Of a DNA stretch of 64,000 nt, positions 1 to 10,355 are shown piece by piece. Below the pieces are notes generated by a model, which did no database searches, was not told where the DNA came from, and saw only the letters and a program-made list of their open reading frames with translations. Within the stretch, counting starts at the first letter, position 1. Each line of letters opens with the position of its first letter. Origin of the DNA: Taudactylus pleione (lineage: Eukaryota > Chordata > Amphibia > Anura > Myobatrachidae); assembly GCA_031769625.1 (NCBI GenBank), contig JAUIMM010000637.1, positions 1,961,501-2,025,500 on the forward strand. Direction: 5' to 3'. A program made the translations under genes and the position numbers.

Positions 1-239
1 ATAAAGCAGTTTTTGGATGCCTAATAGATAGCCAGCTGCCCCATAGGGTGTGTCAGATGACTGGTTGAAGAGGGCAAGAAGGGCATGGCGCAAGTGCAGA
101 TTGAGGCCCCTGGCAAACCCCAATCTGCCCTTGCGCCATGCATTTGGTCACCCTCTCCAAACCGCATCGTCCACACCCTATACGCTGCAGCAGGTATTGG
201 GCAACAAAAAACTGCCATAATGTTTAATTTATTAATAAT

Positions 240-600
240 TGTCAAATTGGGGTGCCTCTTCAACCCCAGACAACATGGCACGATAAAGCACCTCTGAAGA
301 GGAGGATGTTGAGGGGTAGGATGCCTCAGGCATTCTGTAGGTAGGAGGGGGGTGTGGATTGGGATGGTGTTTGGCCCATTTTTCCAGTGTCCTGGTAGGT
401 TGGTGGTGGAAATGAAGGCTCTGCCATATACCCATGGCCCGCATTGGTTGCGGAGGTGAGTATCGGCTCCTTTATCAACCTGGAATAATTTTCAGGTTGC
501 TTCCTTTTCCCCTGCATTATGATCTCAAAGATCAGCCTTTCAGCATGAAGTTGCTGATCCACATAAGGCGAAGAGTGTTGGCCACATGTGAACCAAGACT
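240..600 (-). pseudogene. Harbinger MADF-type protein, C-terminal part (frameshifted)
   Basis: Read on the - strand this encodes a helical segment (about FDSLGSHVANTLR, then after a frame change MDQQLHAERLIFEI) of the kind that follows the MADF domain in the second Harbinger protein. A Pro/Ser/Tyr-rich tail (FPPPTYQDTGK) follows. At least two frame changes are needed, near 560 and near 325-440. It probably forms the last exon of the gene whose MADF exon is at 1510-1909. The assignment rests on family resemblance recognised by eye and is less certain than that of the transposase. Confidence 0.5.
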
Positions 601-739
601 ATCAAATTGATCTGGAGGTTTGGCTAGGGCCTGCTTTACCTGCTGCAATAGGGGATCAGGGTCTGGCAGTGGCAGGTTACGGTTTGACGTTTTTCAGATG
701 TGATGTGGTTTTTTTTTTAAGTTTCCAACATTGATGGAG

Positions 740-1395
740 GACTGGAAGACCATCGGCAATAATTTTGAAAAATAATGTAATTTCCCAAATTGTGAAGGAG
801 CCATTGACGGGAAACATATACGCATTACCCCGCCTCCCCACAGCGGCTCCTTTTAATTCAGTTATAAGGGCTTTCACAGTATTGTGGTGATGGCGGTGGT
901 AAATGCCAACTACCAATTTATTTTCGTTGATGTGGGGAAAAATAGCTGTGCTTCCGATGGTGGTTCCTTCAAGCTAACGGAATTTTATGACCGACTCACC
1001 ACCAACCGTCTAAAATTGCCTACTACAGCGGATACGAAGCACGGCCTGAACTGTGTGTTTGTGGCAGACAAGGCATTTGCTCTTCATGAGCATTTAATGA
1101 AGCCGTATGGACAAAGGGGACCGACCAAAGAATAACGCATTTTCAACAATCGCCTATCCAGGGCCCAGTGCATATTTGAAAATGCATTTGGAATTATGTG
1201 TAATCGGTTCCGGATATTCCATACGGCTATAAACCTTCGTGTGGACAAAATTGATTCTGTGGTCATGGCCTGTTGTGTCCTACACAATTTTTTGCAGGCC
1301 AAAAAATCCAACCAACTTGAACCAACAGCTATGAACTTGGACGAACTGCACACGAGGTCGCCCAAATGCTCTCTGCTGCAACACCCACAATGAGG
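740..1395 (+). pseudogene. Harbinger (HARBI1-like) DDE transposase, broken
   Basis: The + strand translation runs through the DDE_Tnp_4 domain of PIF/Harbinger transposases, which cut and paste the element at 3-bp targets. Visible motifs in order: GAIDGKHIRI (first Asp, near 815), AVVNANYQFIFVDVGKN (second Asp, near 925), SDGGSF, FYDRLTTNRLKLP, FVADKAFALHEHLMKPYGQ, then FENAFGIM (catalytic Glu, near 1180) and VVMACCVLHNFLQ. In-frame stops interrupt it near 780, 857 and 1134, so it is inactive although the triad residues are still readable. The N-terminal third is not recognisable. Longest open pieces are 884-1135 and 1196-1393. Confidence 0.85.
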
Positions 1396-1509
1396 GAGAC
1401 GCTATCAACTGCACGGGCAAAATAGGTCTGGCTTTAATGGAGTGGGGGCAGTACCATGGCAGGAGGACAGTATACGATAAAGTTCTTTTAAAAAACAATA
1501 ACAACTTAC

Positions 1510-1909
1510 CAGATCCAGAGAGGAAGGTGGTTCAGTCCCTAGGTTCTCAGAAGACTCCTCCTCTGGGACCGTGTCCACTAAAAGACTTCTGGAATCACGC
1601 TGGGGCTCCTATAGTACCATAACGTACTAAAATAGATATTGACTGCTCCCGCTCCAGATGCCCGGGAGTCAGTTTCCTTCTTCCTCTCCATCACGTAAAC
1701 TGTCCGCAAGTTCTTTATCCTCAGTTTGACCCATTTGGGGGTTGCCTCGTCATGATACCTGAGGCTGAAGGTCCCCATCTCGTCAATAGCAGCAGTCTTT
1801 TTCTGCTCGTTGCTATAATCCTTGGACTTAATTTCCCATAGGCACTCATGGACCCTGTACAACTCCAGGAAGCCCATGATGAACTGCAGTTCTCTAATGC
1901 TTGTCATTT
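1510..1909 (-). pseudogene. Harbinger MADF DNA-binding protein, first exon (frameshifted)
   Basis: On the - strand an ATG at 1907 opens a MADF domain: IMGFLELYRVHECLWEIKSK, an acidic/aromatic mid-section, KLRIKNLRTVYVMERKK, then SGAGA and LWYY. These are the classical landmarks of MADF. Just 5' of the ATG is an acceptor-like TTTTATTTTACCAG. At the 3' end (1510/1509) there is a perfect donor, CTG followed by GTAAGT. The frame shifts after LWYY: the tail (VPEEESSENLGTEPPSS) continues in another frame up to the donor. The exon is convergent with the transposase. It was probably a spliced gene of the autonomous element and is now a pseudogene. Confidence 0.75.
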
Positions 1910-2099
1910 CTGGTAAAATAAAAACATAAACTGCGTAAACCTGTAGCCCTTGACATTCAAAACTGTATAAAAATTTGCTTTAACACAGTTTGTTTGAAAA
2001 TGTTTAACTGTTTCAGTTCTACAGTTTATAAAGTTGAATAGTTCTTAAAAAAATTAACCTTTTTTAAAAAAAGCATAATGCTCCTTAATATCTAAATAA

Positions 2100-2352
2100 G
2101 GGTGTGCCAGGGTACAATCAAAAATTGGTGGCACAGTGGTATAAATAAGAGTGTGCCAGGGTACAATCAAACATTGGTGGCACAGTGGTATAAACAATAG
2201 TGTGCCAGGGGAACAAACATTGGTGGCACTGGTATAAACAAGGGTGTGCCAGGGTACAATAAAACAATAGTCTGCCAGGGGAATAAACATTGGTGGCACA
2301 GTGGTATAAACAATAGTGTGCCAGGGGAATAAACATTGGTAGCACAGTAGTT
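2100..2352. repeat. Minisatellite, about 48-bp unit, 5-6 copies
   Basis: Direct repeats begin with GTGTGCCAGGG and contain ATTGGTGGCACAGTGGTATA. Some copies have lost an internal 20-25 bp piece, so spacing varies between about 26 and 48 bp. The short - strand reading frames across it (2054-2390) are repeat translations without family resemblance. Confidence 0.85.
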
Positions 2353-2459
2353 ACAGGGTAGCCTGTATAGTACATATACTCACTTGCCAAGGCTCACGAT
2401 GCTGCTGATGTTCTCCGTTCTGTTGTCTCTCAATCTCAAAATGGAGAAGTGGAGTGGCC

Positions 2460-2712
2460 AGGGTTTTTGCAGGGCCTCGTACATCGGATCGTAAATACAC
2501 AAAAACTACTACGATGTGTGTCACATCGTACACAACAGGTCATAATCTTACGGTTTTCCCATAGGATGTACGATGCAGATCTACGACGGCGGGGAGGCGC
2601 ATCGTAATCGTAAATGGCGAAAAACTACACACGATGTGCTCGATTTATCGTTACAATTGATCTAAATCATCCACATCGTGTAAAGAATCGTGCTGTGTAT
2701 GGGCCGCATTAC
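2460..2712. repeat. Candidate MITE relic with clustered inverted motifs
   Basis: Several inverted motifs are packed here (TACGATGTGTG/CACATCGTA, ACACGATGTGC/CACATCGTG), and the block ends in GTGTATGGGCCGCAT. This resembles the 'tatgggc' ends of other foldback elements in the window. Ends and target duplication are not resolved. Confidence 0.35.
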
Positions 2713-4135
2713 TTTAATCCATCTGTCCTATTCTGCATTCCAGTTTTCTTGGTGCAGTATTACAGAGTTGGTTTCACAGACGTTGTATAATACAGGTTGG
2801 GTGATATACAGTATATAAAGTGCAGGTTTTTCCCATAGAGTTGCTCCATCAGGTGACGTCTCTGTTGGGGTTCTAGAGACACAGGAGGACACCGTGCGCC
2901 TCTTCCAGGTCAGCCTGCAGCCCTCAAGCCCCTTGCCTCTGGTTAATCGCTGTTGTTTCGTGACACATTGAGCTGTAAAGAGTTCTGTGTGATGTGTAAA
3001 GCTCCTCATTTATTAATGTAAACCTTCTCTGCTTAAACTTGTCCTCCTGTGGCGCCCAGACTCCTCATGTCTTTGAAAACTGCTTTCAGAAATTCTGCAG
3101 TGATCACCTGCATATTACAAAGCCTCTGACAAATCGTCTTAGCAGAATGTAATTGCAGATTTTAAAAAATGGGTAGCAATCACCCATCTGATATTGTTTG
3201 GAGTGGTGGAGTGGGATTATCCGTGTCAGTAAATGCATGTTTTACAATTGAATGCTGTGTAGAATTTGGAATTTTTTTTATTAACACTTGATTGCGCTTC
3301 TCTTTTTAATGCTCCACAAGGAGTTTTGGTGTTCCTGTGGCTCTCCATCTGTTGTGGAACTACAAGTCCCAGCATTCTGCTGGCCAGAGCATGTTGTGCC
3401 AGTTAGAACATGTAGTTCCATGACAACTTGTCTCACTACCAATGTATAAAACTGAAATAATCCTGTTTACTATAGCATGCTTTTAAACTGCTTTACCACC
3501 AAGTAAAATATTTTTCTAAGGTCCCTTAAACCTGTGGCTGACCAGGGAGAAAGGGGCATTGCAGCTTGCGGGTGGTCTTCCCACCCTACTTGCATTGCAA
3601 GATGGGAATGAGGTGTGCAGCCAACGAAGAATAGACTGGAGTGGGGCATAGCGGAAGATAAGGGTAGGCCAGTGTATAGACTTGTAAATCAGTAATGGTA
3701 GCATAAGAAAACAAACCAATGACCATGACCACTCCCCCCCGTCCATTTATTTTCCACCTTAAATCTGCAGGTGCTGTATTATTTAGGAGAAAACGGTAAC
3801 AGCGCCGGAACTCCGACTAGGGGGTGGAAACCTTAGTAAAACTTCTTACAGACGTGTGAGTAATCACAATCGCTCCCCAACTGCATATTGCATTTACTAG
3901 AAAATCTCCAATTTCGACCATGTGCAAAACAGCAGCTGTCTTCAGAGTGTGTGCCAGCCGGCAACATGGTTTATGCCATGCGCATGTAACACAGGACCCA
4001 TGCCTTTGTTTTATGCACAAGAAGTGCATTCGCCGTTGAGCATCAATTAAACTTGAAAGACCTCTGTAATACAGCAGACACATCTCTCCATTCTTTCTGC
4101 CTTTATTACAGGTTTGCTTGAACACGTACAGAAAA
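2713..4135. other. Intron 1 of zfyve28, mostly non-repetitive
   Basis: No exon, RNA gene or clear element was recognised apart from the short foldback relic at 3343-3431. The small open frames here show no family motifs. Confidence 0.5.
3343..3431. repeat. Foldback relic of the hAT MITE family seen at 54469
   Basis: It contains CTGTTGTGGAACTACAAGTC near the left side and the inverted form ATGTAGTTCCATGACAACTT at the right. Both match the arms of the intact foldback at 54469-54624. The outer ends are lost. Confidence 0.55.
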
Positions 4136-4139
4136 ATGA

Positions 4140-5355
4140 GCCACTAAATCGCCATTCTGCATTGGCGGCGCACTCGCAAACTGCCACTCGCATGCATTTT
4201 GAGAATTCTGGCCACCATCATCATCCTCATCATTCGCATTTTGCATCTGATCACCTGTAAATATTGTGTCTTATCCTGGCGTAAATAAATACTCTTTCCC
4301 GGTTTACAGTTGTGCGCACGCTCTTATTTTACTCATTTTGTTAGAACACCCCCCTGTCCAGGTGCAAGCCGGCATAAGTGGCAGTATAATGCAAATCTGC
4401 GCTAGGCATATGCAGCGTAAATTCAGGTGTGATACAGTACGCCAACTGGCGCAGTTCCCAGTCTGCGTTATTCCCTGTATCCTAACTGATTATATGTGTA
4501 TGTTATTGAAGGTTATGATTGTAGTGTATGCTCTTAGAAGTATATTTAAAATAGTCTCTATAGAAAGGAATGCTTTGCCTAATTCTATGGTAGTACCTTT
4601 TTATATACTGTGTTTATTGTCCTGTATATGCTTGTGTGATACATGTTGTGTGTAACACTGATGATGGGAGACTGACCAGTAACAAACACTGCAGCTCTCC
4701 TCACACGGAGAGAGGACTCATGCTGTGAATGCAATCACTATGGCTAACTTATGCACGCCCATGAAACTGCGTTGGAACGGATATACACGCCTGCATTTAC
4801 TTAACAACCCCCCCCCCCCCGTTACTGCCCCCAAACGCTAACCACCTGTCACTCGCTTTGCAAAGGAGTCTTTAACTGATACGTAATTGCAATGCAATCA
4901 CCACGCATGCGCAACGGTAAATAACAGCTGGAACTGCTTAAATATCGGCAATGCTTCTGCTGCTGAATCATGCCCAGTTGGTAGACTGCAGGCTATAGCC
5001 ACACCAAATAACCTATAACAAATTTTAGTTTGTCCTTTTATTTTAGCTCTCTGTGAAATCAGACTTTAGGAGCAAGTCACTCTAATGTGCACAATAGGTT
5101 GCACGAACTTTCGGGCCTACGTGGTTAGGAGTGGTTTGTCCACGGCACTACGCTATCCATTTATTAAGTGTCCCTTTATAATAAACTTTGAAAATGTAAT
5201 GTGTTTCCCTTAACAGGAACAAATTTTCTGAGAATCCTGATTGGGTAATCAACTGCTTGTATAAGTTTCCTTATTTCTATATTTCAACTGTCCCGTATAT
5301 CTGAGAGTGACGAAATTGCAGCCGCTTTGCCTGCGTTTCTGAATCAGACCCAGAG
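4140..5355. repeat. MITE-derived sequence, composite, unresolved ends
   Basis: The stretch around 4740-4870 (ATGCACGCCC, GCCCCCAAACGCTAACCACC, CTGTCACTCGC) is the same family as 60120-60215 inside the MITE at 59742-60322. TGAATCATGCCC near 4965 and GAATCAGACCCAGAG near 5341 look like right ends of the GATTCA-type MITEs. A poly-C run lies at 4808-4820. Complete borders could not be drawn. Confidence 0.4.
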
Positions 5356-5440
5356 TTCAGATGTAAGGTCAATTTGACAGTAGTCTGAGGTTGGCTTGGA
5401 TGCTATTAGTTATGTTAGGACTTAAGTAGTGTACAAGAGG

Positions 5441-6512
5441 TAGTTGAGGGTTCCTGCGCTGTGTAATGAGTGAGTGCAGGTTGGAAGGGGAGGTTCCTGC
5501 GCTGTGTAATGAGTGAGTGCAGGTTGGAAGGGGAGGTTCCTGCGCTGTGTAATGAGTGAGTGCAGGTTGGAAGGGGAGGTTCCTGCGCTGTGTAATGAGT
5601 GAGTGTAGGTTGGTACTGAGAGTCCCTGCGCTGTGTAATGAGTGAGTGCAGGTTGGTACTGAGAGTCCCTGCGCTGTGTAATGAGTGAGTGCAGGTTGGT
5701 ACTGAGAGTCCCTGCGCTGTGTAATGAGTGAGTGCAGGTTGGTACTGAGAGTCCCTGCGCTGTGTAATGAGTGAGTGCAGGTTGGTACTGAGAGTCCCTG
5801 CGCTGTGTAATGAGTGAATGCAGGATGAAAGGGAAGGTCCCTGCGCTGTGTAATGTGAGTGCAGGTTGGAAGGGAGGGTTCCTGCGCTGTGTAATGAGTG
5901 AGTGCAGGTTGGAAGGGGAGGTTCCTGCGCTGTGTAATGAGTGAGTGCAGTTTGGTACTGAGAGTCCCTGCGCTGTGTAATGAGTGAATGCAGGATGAAA
6001 GGGAAGGTCCCTGCGCTGTGTAATGAGTGAGTGCAGGTTGGAAGGGGGGGTTCTTGCGCTGTGTAATGAGTGAGTGCAGGTTGGCACTCGGGGTTCCTGC
6101 GCTGTGTATGGAGTGAGTGTAGGTTGGTACTGAGGGTTCCTGTGCTGTGTATGGTGTGAGTGCAGGTTGGTACTGAGGGTTCCTGTGATGTGTACTGAGT
6201 GAGTGCAGGCTGACACTGAGGGTTCCTTTGCTGTGTACTGAGTGAGTGCAGGTTGACACTGAGGGTTCCAACACTGTGTGTGGAGTGAGTGCAGGTTGGC
6301 ACTGAGGGTTCCTTTGCTGTGTACTGAGTGAGTGCAGGTTGGCACTGAGGGTTCCAGCACTGTGTGTGGCGTGAGTGCAGGTTGTTACTGAGGGTTCCTG
6401 CGCTGTGTATGGAGTGAGTGTAGGTTGGTACTGATGGTTCCTGTGCTGTGTGTGGAGTGAGTGCAGGTTGGCACTGAGGGTTCATGCACTGTGTACGGAG
6501 TGAGTATATGGG
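5441..6512. repeat. 43-bp minisatellite, first block
   Basis: About 25 tandem copies of a 43-bp unit run through here (GTTCCTGCGCTGTGTAATGA, then GTGAGTGCAGGTTGG and a variable 8-bp end). Starts at 5451, 5494 and 5537 give the period exactly. Subtypes differ in the tail (GAAGGGGAG, TACTGAGAG, CACTGAGG). Sub-blocks of identical tails suggest local unequal exchange. Because 43 is not a multiple of 3 and the - strand unit lacks stops, three long - strand frames (300-356 codons) stay open; they are not genes. Confidence 0.97.
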
Positions 6513-6935
6513 TTTACGCCTATATTAGTTGGTGTCCTGTTTATGTATGTGTGTGTGATTTTATTCATTCAGGACGCAGGTAAAGCTCCCACATAAAAGG
6601 CAGAGTTATCACAGAGACCATGCAGCTGGTTATCTTGTTGCTCAGTTTGTTCCTCTCACATCCGCCATAATGCAGGGCTACATCACGCGCTGCCGATGCT
6701 TTGTCTAATCTATAACCATACATCTGAAGGACACTTGTTTCCTCTGGATAAGAAAAGAACATATGCTTGTCTAGCAAATTCCCCCAAGCCTGATCGTGCT
6801 CAGTCTGCTTTATGACAACTGGTGTTCTACATATATTCCACTCGCACGTTGTTTTAATCACTTAGAATCAAAGTGCTTCCTACGCGTCGCTGTGTTTAGT
6901 GAGCGCAGTCTGGTACTGCTTGTTTTTTCACTTTG
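6513..6935. other. Spacer between two blocks of the 43-bp array
   Basis: The sequence here is non-tandem, with a GT-rich run near 6548 and no recognisable coding or element structure. It separates two blocks of related 43-bp repeats, so it may be an old insertion or decayed array. Confidence 0.4.
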
Positions 6936-7768
6936 TATTGAGTGCAGGTTGTCACTTAGGGTTTCTGCGCCATGTATTGTGTGAGTGCAGGGTGTCACTT
7001 AGGGTTTCTGCGCCGTGTATTGTGTGAGTGCAGGGTGTCACTTAGGGTTTCTGAGCTGTGTATTGTGTGAGTGCAGGATGTCACTTCGGGTTTCTACGCT
7101 GTGTATTGTGTGAGTGCAGGGTGTCACTTAGGGTTTCTGCGCTGTGTATTGTGTGAGTGCAGGGTGTCACTTAGGGTTTCTGCACTGTGTATTGTGTGAG
7201 TGCAGGGTGTCACTTAGGGTTTCTGCGCTGTGTATTGTGTGAGTGCAGGGTGCCACTTAGGGTTTCTGTGCTGTGTATTGTGTGAGTGCAGGTTGTCACT
7301 TAGGGTTTCTGCGCTGTGTATTGTGTGAGTGCAGGTTGTCACTTAGGGTTTCTGCGCTGTGTATTGTGAGTGCAGGTTGTCACTTAGGGTTTCTGCGCTG
7401 TGTATTGTGTGAGTGCAGGGTGTCACTTAGGGTTTCTTGCGCTGTGTATTGTGTGAGTGCAGGGTGTCACTTAGGGTGTCTGCGCTGTGTATTGTGTGAG
7501 TGCAGGGTGTCACTTAGGATTGCTGTGTATTGTGTGAGTGCAGGGTGTCACTTAGGGTTTCTGCGCTGTGTATTGTGTGAGTGCAGGGTGTCACTTAGGG
7601 TTTCTGCGCTGTGTATTGTGTGAGTGCAGGGTTTCACTTAGGGGTTCTGCGCTGTGTATTGTGTGAGTGCAGGGTGTCACTTAGGGGTTCTGCGCTGTGT
7701 ATTGTGTGAGTGCAGGGTGTCACTTAGGGTTTCTGCGCTGTGTATTGTGTGAGTGCAGGGTGTCACTG
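6936..7768. repeat. 43-bp minisatellite, second block (variant unit)
   Basis: About 19 copies of a related 43-bp unit are present (GTTTCTGCGCTGTGTATTGT, GTGAGTGCAGGGTGTCACTTAGG). A few copies are shorter (near 7370 and 7515) or one base longer (near 7435). The unit is clearly related to that at 5441-6512 but homogenised separately. The block is interrupted at 7768 by a MITE; a third block resumes at 8404. Confidence 0.95.
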
Positions 7769-8402
7769 ATACCCCTTTTCCACCAAAATCCTGGGTCTGT
7801 CCCAGGATTTTTTACCCGGCATTTTGTAGGTCGTACCCGGCTCAGACCACGTTTCCACTGCACCCTCTTCCCGGGTTTGTCCCGGGTGGCCTCTGTTTTC
7901 ACTGAACCCGGGTAAGCCCAGCAAAACCTGTGGCTGTCATTAAAAATGGCCTTTTTTTATTCAGGTGTTTCCTCTGGGCGATTTACATCAGCAAGAAAAA
8001 AAGGGGACAAGATTGGAATGTCACAGTTAATTAAAATATAACTTTTAATGAACTCATTTTAATATGTACAGATTAGGATAAAAAATGTAAATTTTGGTAA
8101 AAATAGAAGGTGACAAAAAAAAGAATAGATGCATAAAATACACTGTGTGTAATGCCTCTACTCAATGTCTAAATATGTAAATAAATAGTCTTCAAACAAT
8201 AGCCTATGCTATTATAATTATTTACTATTAAGTATACAGGTATCCACTGCAGCGTTTTACCAGCTAAAAACCCTACTTGATACCGGGGAAGAAATCTTTG
8301 GTAAGTAGACCCAGGATTTTTTCCTTGGAGCCGTTTCCACTGAGCAGAGTCCCAGGTAGACATGGCAATTACCCGGGTTTTGTAGGCAGTGGAAAAGGGG
8401 TA
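7769..8402. mobile_element. MITE with ATACCCCTTTTCCAC ends, inserted in the 43-bp array
   Basis: The ends are inverted: ATACCCCTTTTCCAC at 7769 and GTGGAAAAGGGGTAT ending at 8402. Next to them CCTGGGTCTGTCCCAGG and CCCGGG-rich inner repeats also fold. The array continues on both sides. No transposase is present. The same ends occur at 57350-57773. The target duplication is not clear in this copy. Confidence 0.85.
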
Positions 8403-8403
8403 T

Positions 8404-8635
8404 AAGGGTTCCTGCGCTGTGTATTGTGAGTGCAGATTGGCACTAAGGGTTCCTGCGCTGTGTATGGAGTGAGTGTAGGTTGGTACTGAGGGTTCCTGTG
8501 CTGTGTATGGTGTGAGTGCAGGTTGGTACTGAGTGTTCCTGTGATGTGTACTGAGTGAGTGCAGGCTGACACTGAGGGTTCCTTTGCTGTGTACTGAGTG
8601 AGTGCAGGACAGGTTGGTACTGGGGGTTCCTGTAC
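8404..8635. repeat. 43-bp minisatellite, third block
   Basis: About five copies of the 43-bp unit (GGTTCCTGCGCTGTGTATGG, GTGAGTGTAGGTTGGTACTGA) lie between two MITE insertions. The copies match the 3' subtypes of the 5441-6512 block more than the 6936-7768 block. Confidence 0.93.
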
Positions 8636-8638
8636 AAA

Positions 8639-9930
8639 GGGTCTGATTCAGCTTTGGGAATAGAGTGAGAAAGAGCACGTAACTGTGAACCAGGACAAAC
8701 CATGTTGTAATGCAAGGAGTGCTAATACATACATTTAATTTTGCATGTAGGGTAAATATTGGCTACTTTTGCATGTAGCCCACAAATACTACACAGCTTA
8801 ATTTTTACACTGCAATTTAGATGTCAGTTTGGGCACACCTCTCCAATCTCCAGTCCCCCATACATCAGCAATCGATTGTGGCAATTCTGCAATTTACAAT
8901 CGATTGTGTATAAAAATCTGCAATGTATGGGCTCCACAGATCGCAGATTGCAACCAAAGAGTGATTGAAATTGTTAAATCAGATTGTCCAACATGTTGGA
9001 TTTGACAGATGGATTGGGGCTGTAGATTGCTAGTGTATGGACATGATCAGCAGAATTGCTCACTGTTACTAGTAAAACAATGGGCCTTTCAAGATTGGCA
9101 GATCTGTGTTTGCTGCAATTGATCTGCAAATTACTGAAAAAGATCTGTAATGTATGGGCGCAGATTGCTAGATTGGGATATCCTAAAATCGGGCAATAAA
9201 TCTTCAAATTGTTCAATTGTGGTTTTCAGATTGCACTCTCTGCACATTATACATCTGCCCCACCTGCAATGCAGCATGGTTTCACCAAGATGATCAGTTA
9301 CTTGCTATATCTCACTCTGGGCCTGATTCAGAGCCGGACGCTATTTGCGGACGGTCGTTCAGAAAAAGGGGCTGGCTATTTATTGAGCGCTCGCTATTTG
9401 CGATCTGTTGATGCCTCTATGTCTGAGTGAGCGTTCGAAACATGCGCTCGCTATTTTGTAAAGACACCCCTTGGCCGCTCGCATCATACGTCATCTCCGC
9501 TATTAGATTAAACGAGTACATCGAAAGGCGTATGAACTGCTCGCTATTCTTGTGGTAGCATTCTCCTACCGCAATCATGCGAGCAGTTCAGGCTAAAAGA
9601 CAACCAAGTGACGTGGTCGATGACGCTGCTTTGTTAATTATGTACACCCTTAAAATGCCCGTTTTGACGGTAAGGCACGCCTGCGTTCGGATCTCCACTC
9701 CCCGTTTTCAAGCACCTTCCCCTGTTACCACCCACAAACGCCTCATCCTGTCACTCAAATTAGCAGGCATTCGCTATTTTGCGAGCACACGATTTCCGAC
9801 CGCACTGACTGGTCGGCGCATACGCATTACAACCCATGCGCAGATGTGCGAACATCGCTCGGAGCGAACGAGCGGCTGCTTACGAGCGGCTCTGAATCAG
9901 GCCCTCTGTTCCCAAATCTAATTCAGACCC
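8639..9930. mobile_element. MITE with GGGTCTGATTCAG ends, interrupted by a second MITE
   Basis: The left end is GGGTCTGATTCAG at 8639 and the right end is CTAATTCAGACCC ending at 9930. It sits inside the 43-bp array, with flanks AAA and TAA, probably a 3-bp target duplication with one change. Its interior (8880-9200) repeats CAGATTGC/GCAATCTG and TGTATGGGC motifs in both orientations. A related element (9319-9904) is nested near its right end. No protein is encoded. Confidence 0.8.
9319..9904. mobile_element. MITE with GGGCCTGATTCAGAGCCG ends, 3-bp TSD TCT
   Basis: The ends GGGCCTGATTCAGAGCCG and CGGCTCTGAATCAGGCCC are perfect inverses. TCT flanks both sides (9316-9318 and 9905-9907). The interior is rich in GCTCGCTATTT and CGAGCG motifs. 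The 3-bp duplication suggests mobilisation by a PIF/Harbinger-type transposase. Confidence 0.9.
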
Positions 9931-10145
9931 TAAGTGAGTTCTGGTTGGTACTGGGGGTTCCTGCACTATGTACTAAGTGAGTGCTGGTTGGTACTGGGGG
10001 TTCCTGCACTATGTACTAAGTGAGTGCAGGTTGGTACTGGGGGTTCCTGCACTATGTACTAAGTGAGTGCTGGTTAGCACTGATGGTTCCTGCACTGGTT
10101 GTAGAGTGAGTTCAGGTTGGCACTCTAGGTTCCTGCACTGTGTAT
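9931..10145. repeat. 43-bp minisatellite, fourth block
   Basis: About five more copies are present (GGTTCCTGCACTATGTACTA, GTGAGTGCTGGTTGGTACTG), ending in TGTGTATAC. This block is the distal continuation of the array split by the MITE at 8639-9930. Confidence 0.9.
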
Positions 10146-10355
10146 ACTTGCGGCGCTGCATCTGAAAACGCAGCCGCTTGCGTTAGACTCCCAAAATACG
10201 CCCACTGAACAGAGACTATTTTTGCGTGCATTACTAGCCACACCCAGGGACGCCCATCACTTTTCCGCCACACTTCTGATACCGTCTGAATCGATCAATA
10301 CAGCGCCTTTCACTTTTCACGCATGAAGTCGCTAATATTCTGAGTCAGGCACTAA
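10146..10355. repeat. GATTCA-type MITE fragment
   Basis: The right side ends in CTGAGTCAGGCACTA, a decayed form of the CTGAATCAGGCCC end. Inside are GAAAACGCAGCCGCTTGCG and ACGCCCATCACTTTTCCGCC, as in related elements. The left end is not resolved. Confidence 0.45.

Larger units (their letters stand above)
240..1910. mobile_element. Decayed PIF/Harbinger element carrying two genes
   Basis: This stretch holds relics of both genes of an autonomous Harbinger transposon: a HARBI1-like DDE transposase on the + strand (about 740-1395) and a MADF/Myb-like DNA-binding partner on the - strand (exon 1510-1909, C-terminal part about 240-600). In this superfamily the MADF protein helps the transposase reach the nucleus and bind the element ends. 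All coding parts carry stops or frameshifts, so the copy is dead. The transposase lies opposite the apparent intron of the MADF gene. Terminal inverted repeats and target duplication were not resolved; the left end may lie outside the window. Confidence 0.8.

Noticed and set aside
4266..4655. 129-codon + strand frame with hydrophobic, Cys-rich sequence
   Set aside because: Resembles no family and lies in MITE-derived sequence; membrane-like composition comes from T-rich DNA.
5369..6485. Three reverse-strand frames of 301-356 codons, rich in Thr, His and Ser
   Set aside because: They are translations of the 43-bp tandem repeat in all three frames; no domain, start context or gene structure.
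7273..7915. + strand Cys/Leu-rich frames
   Set aside because: Translation of the second 43-bp block running into MITE sequence.
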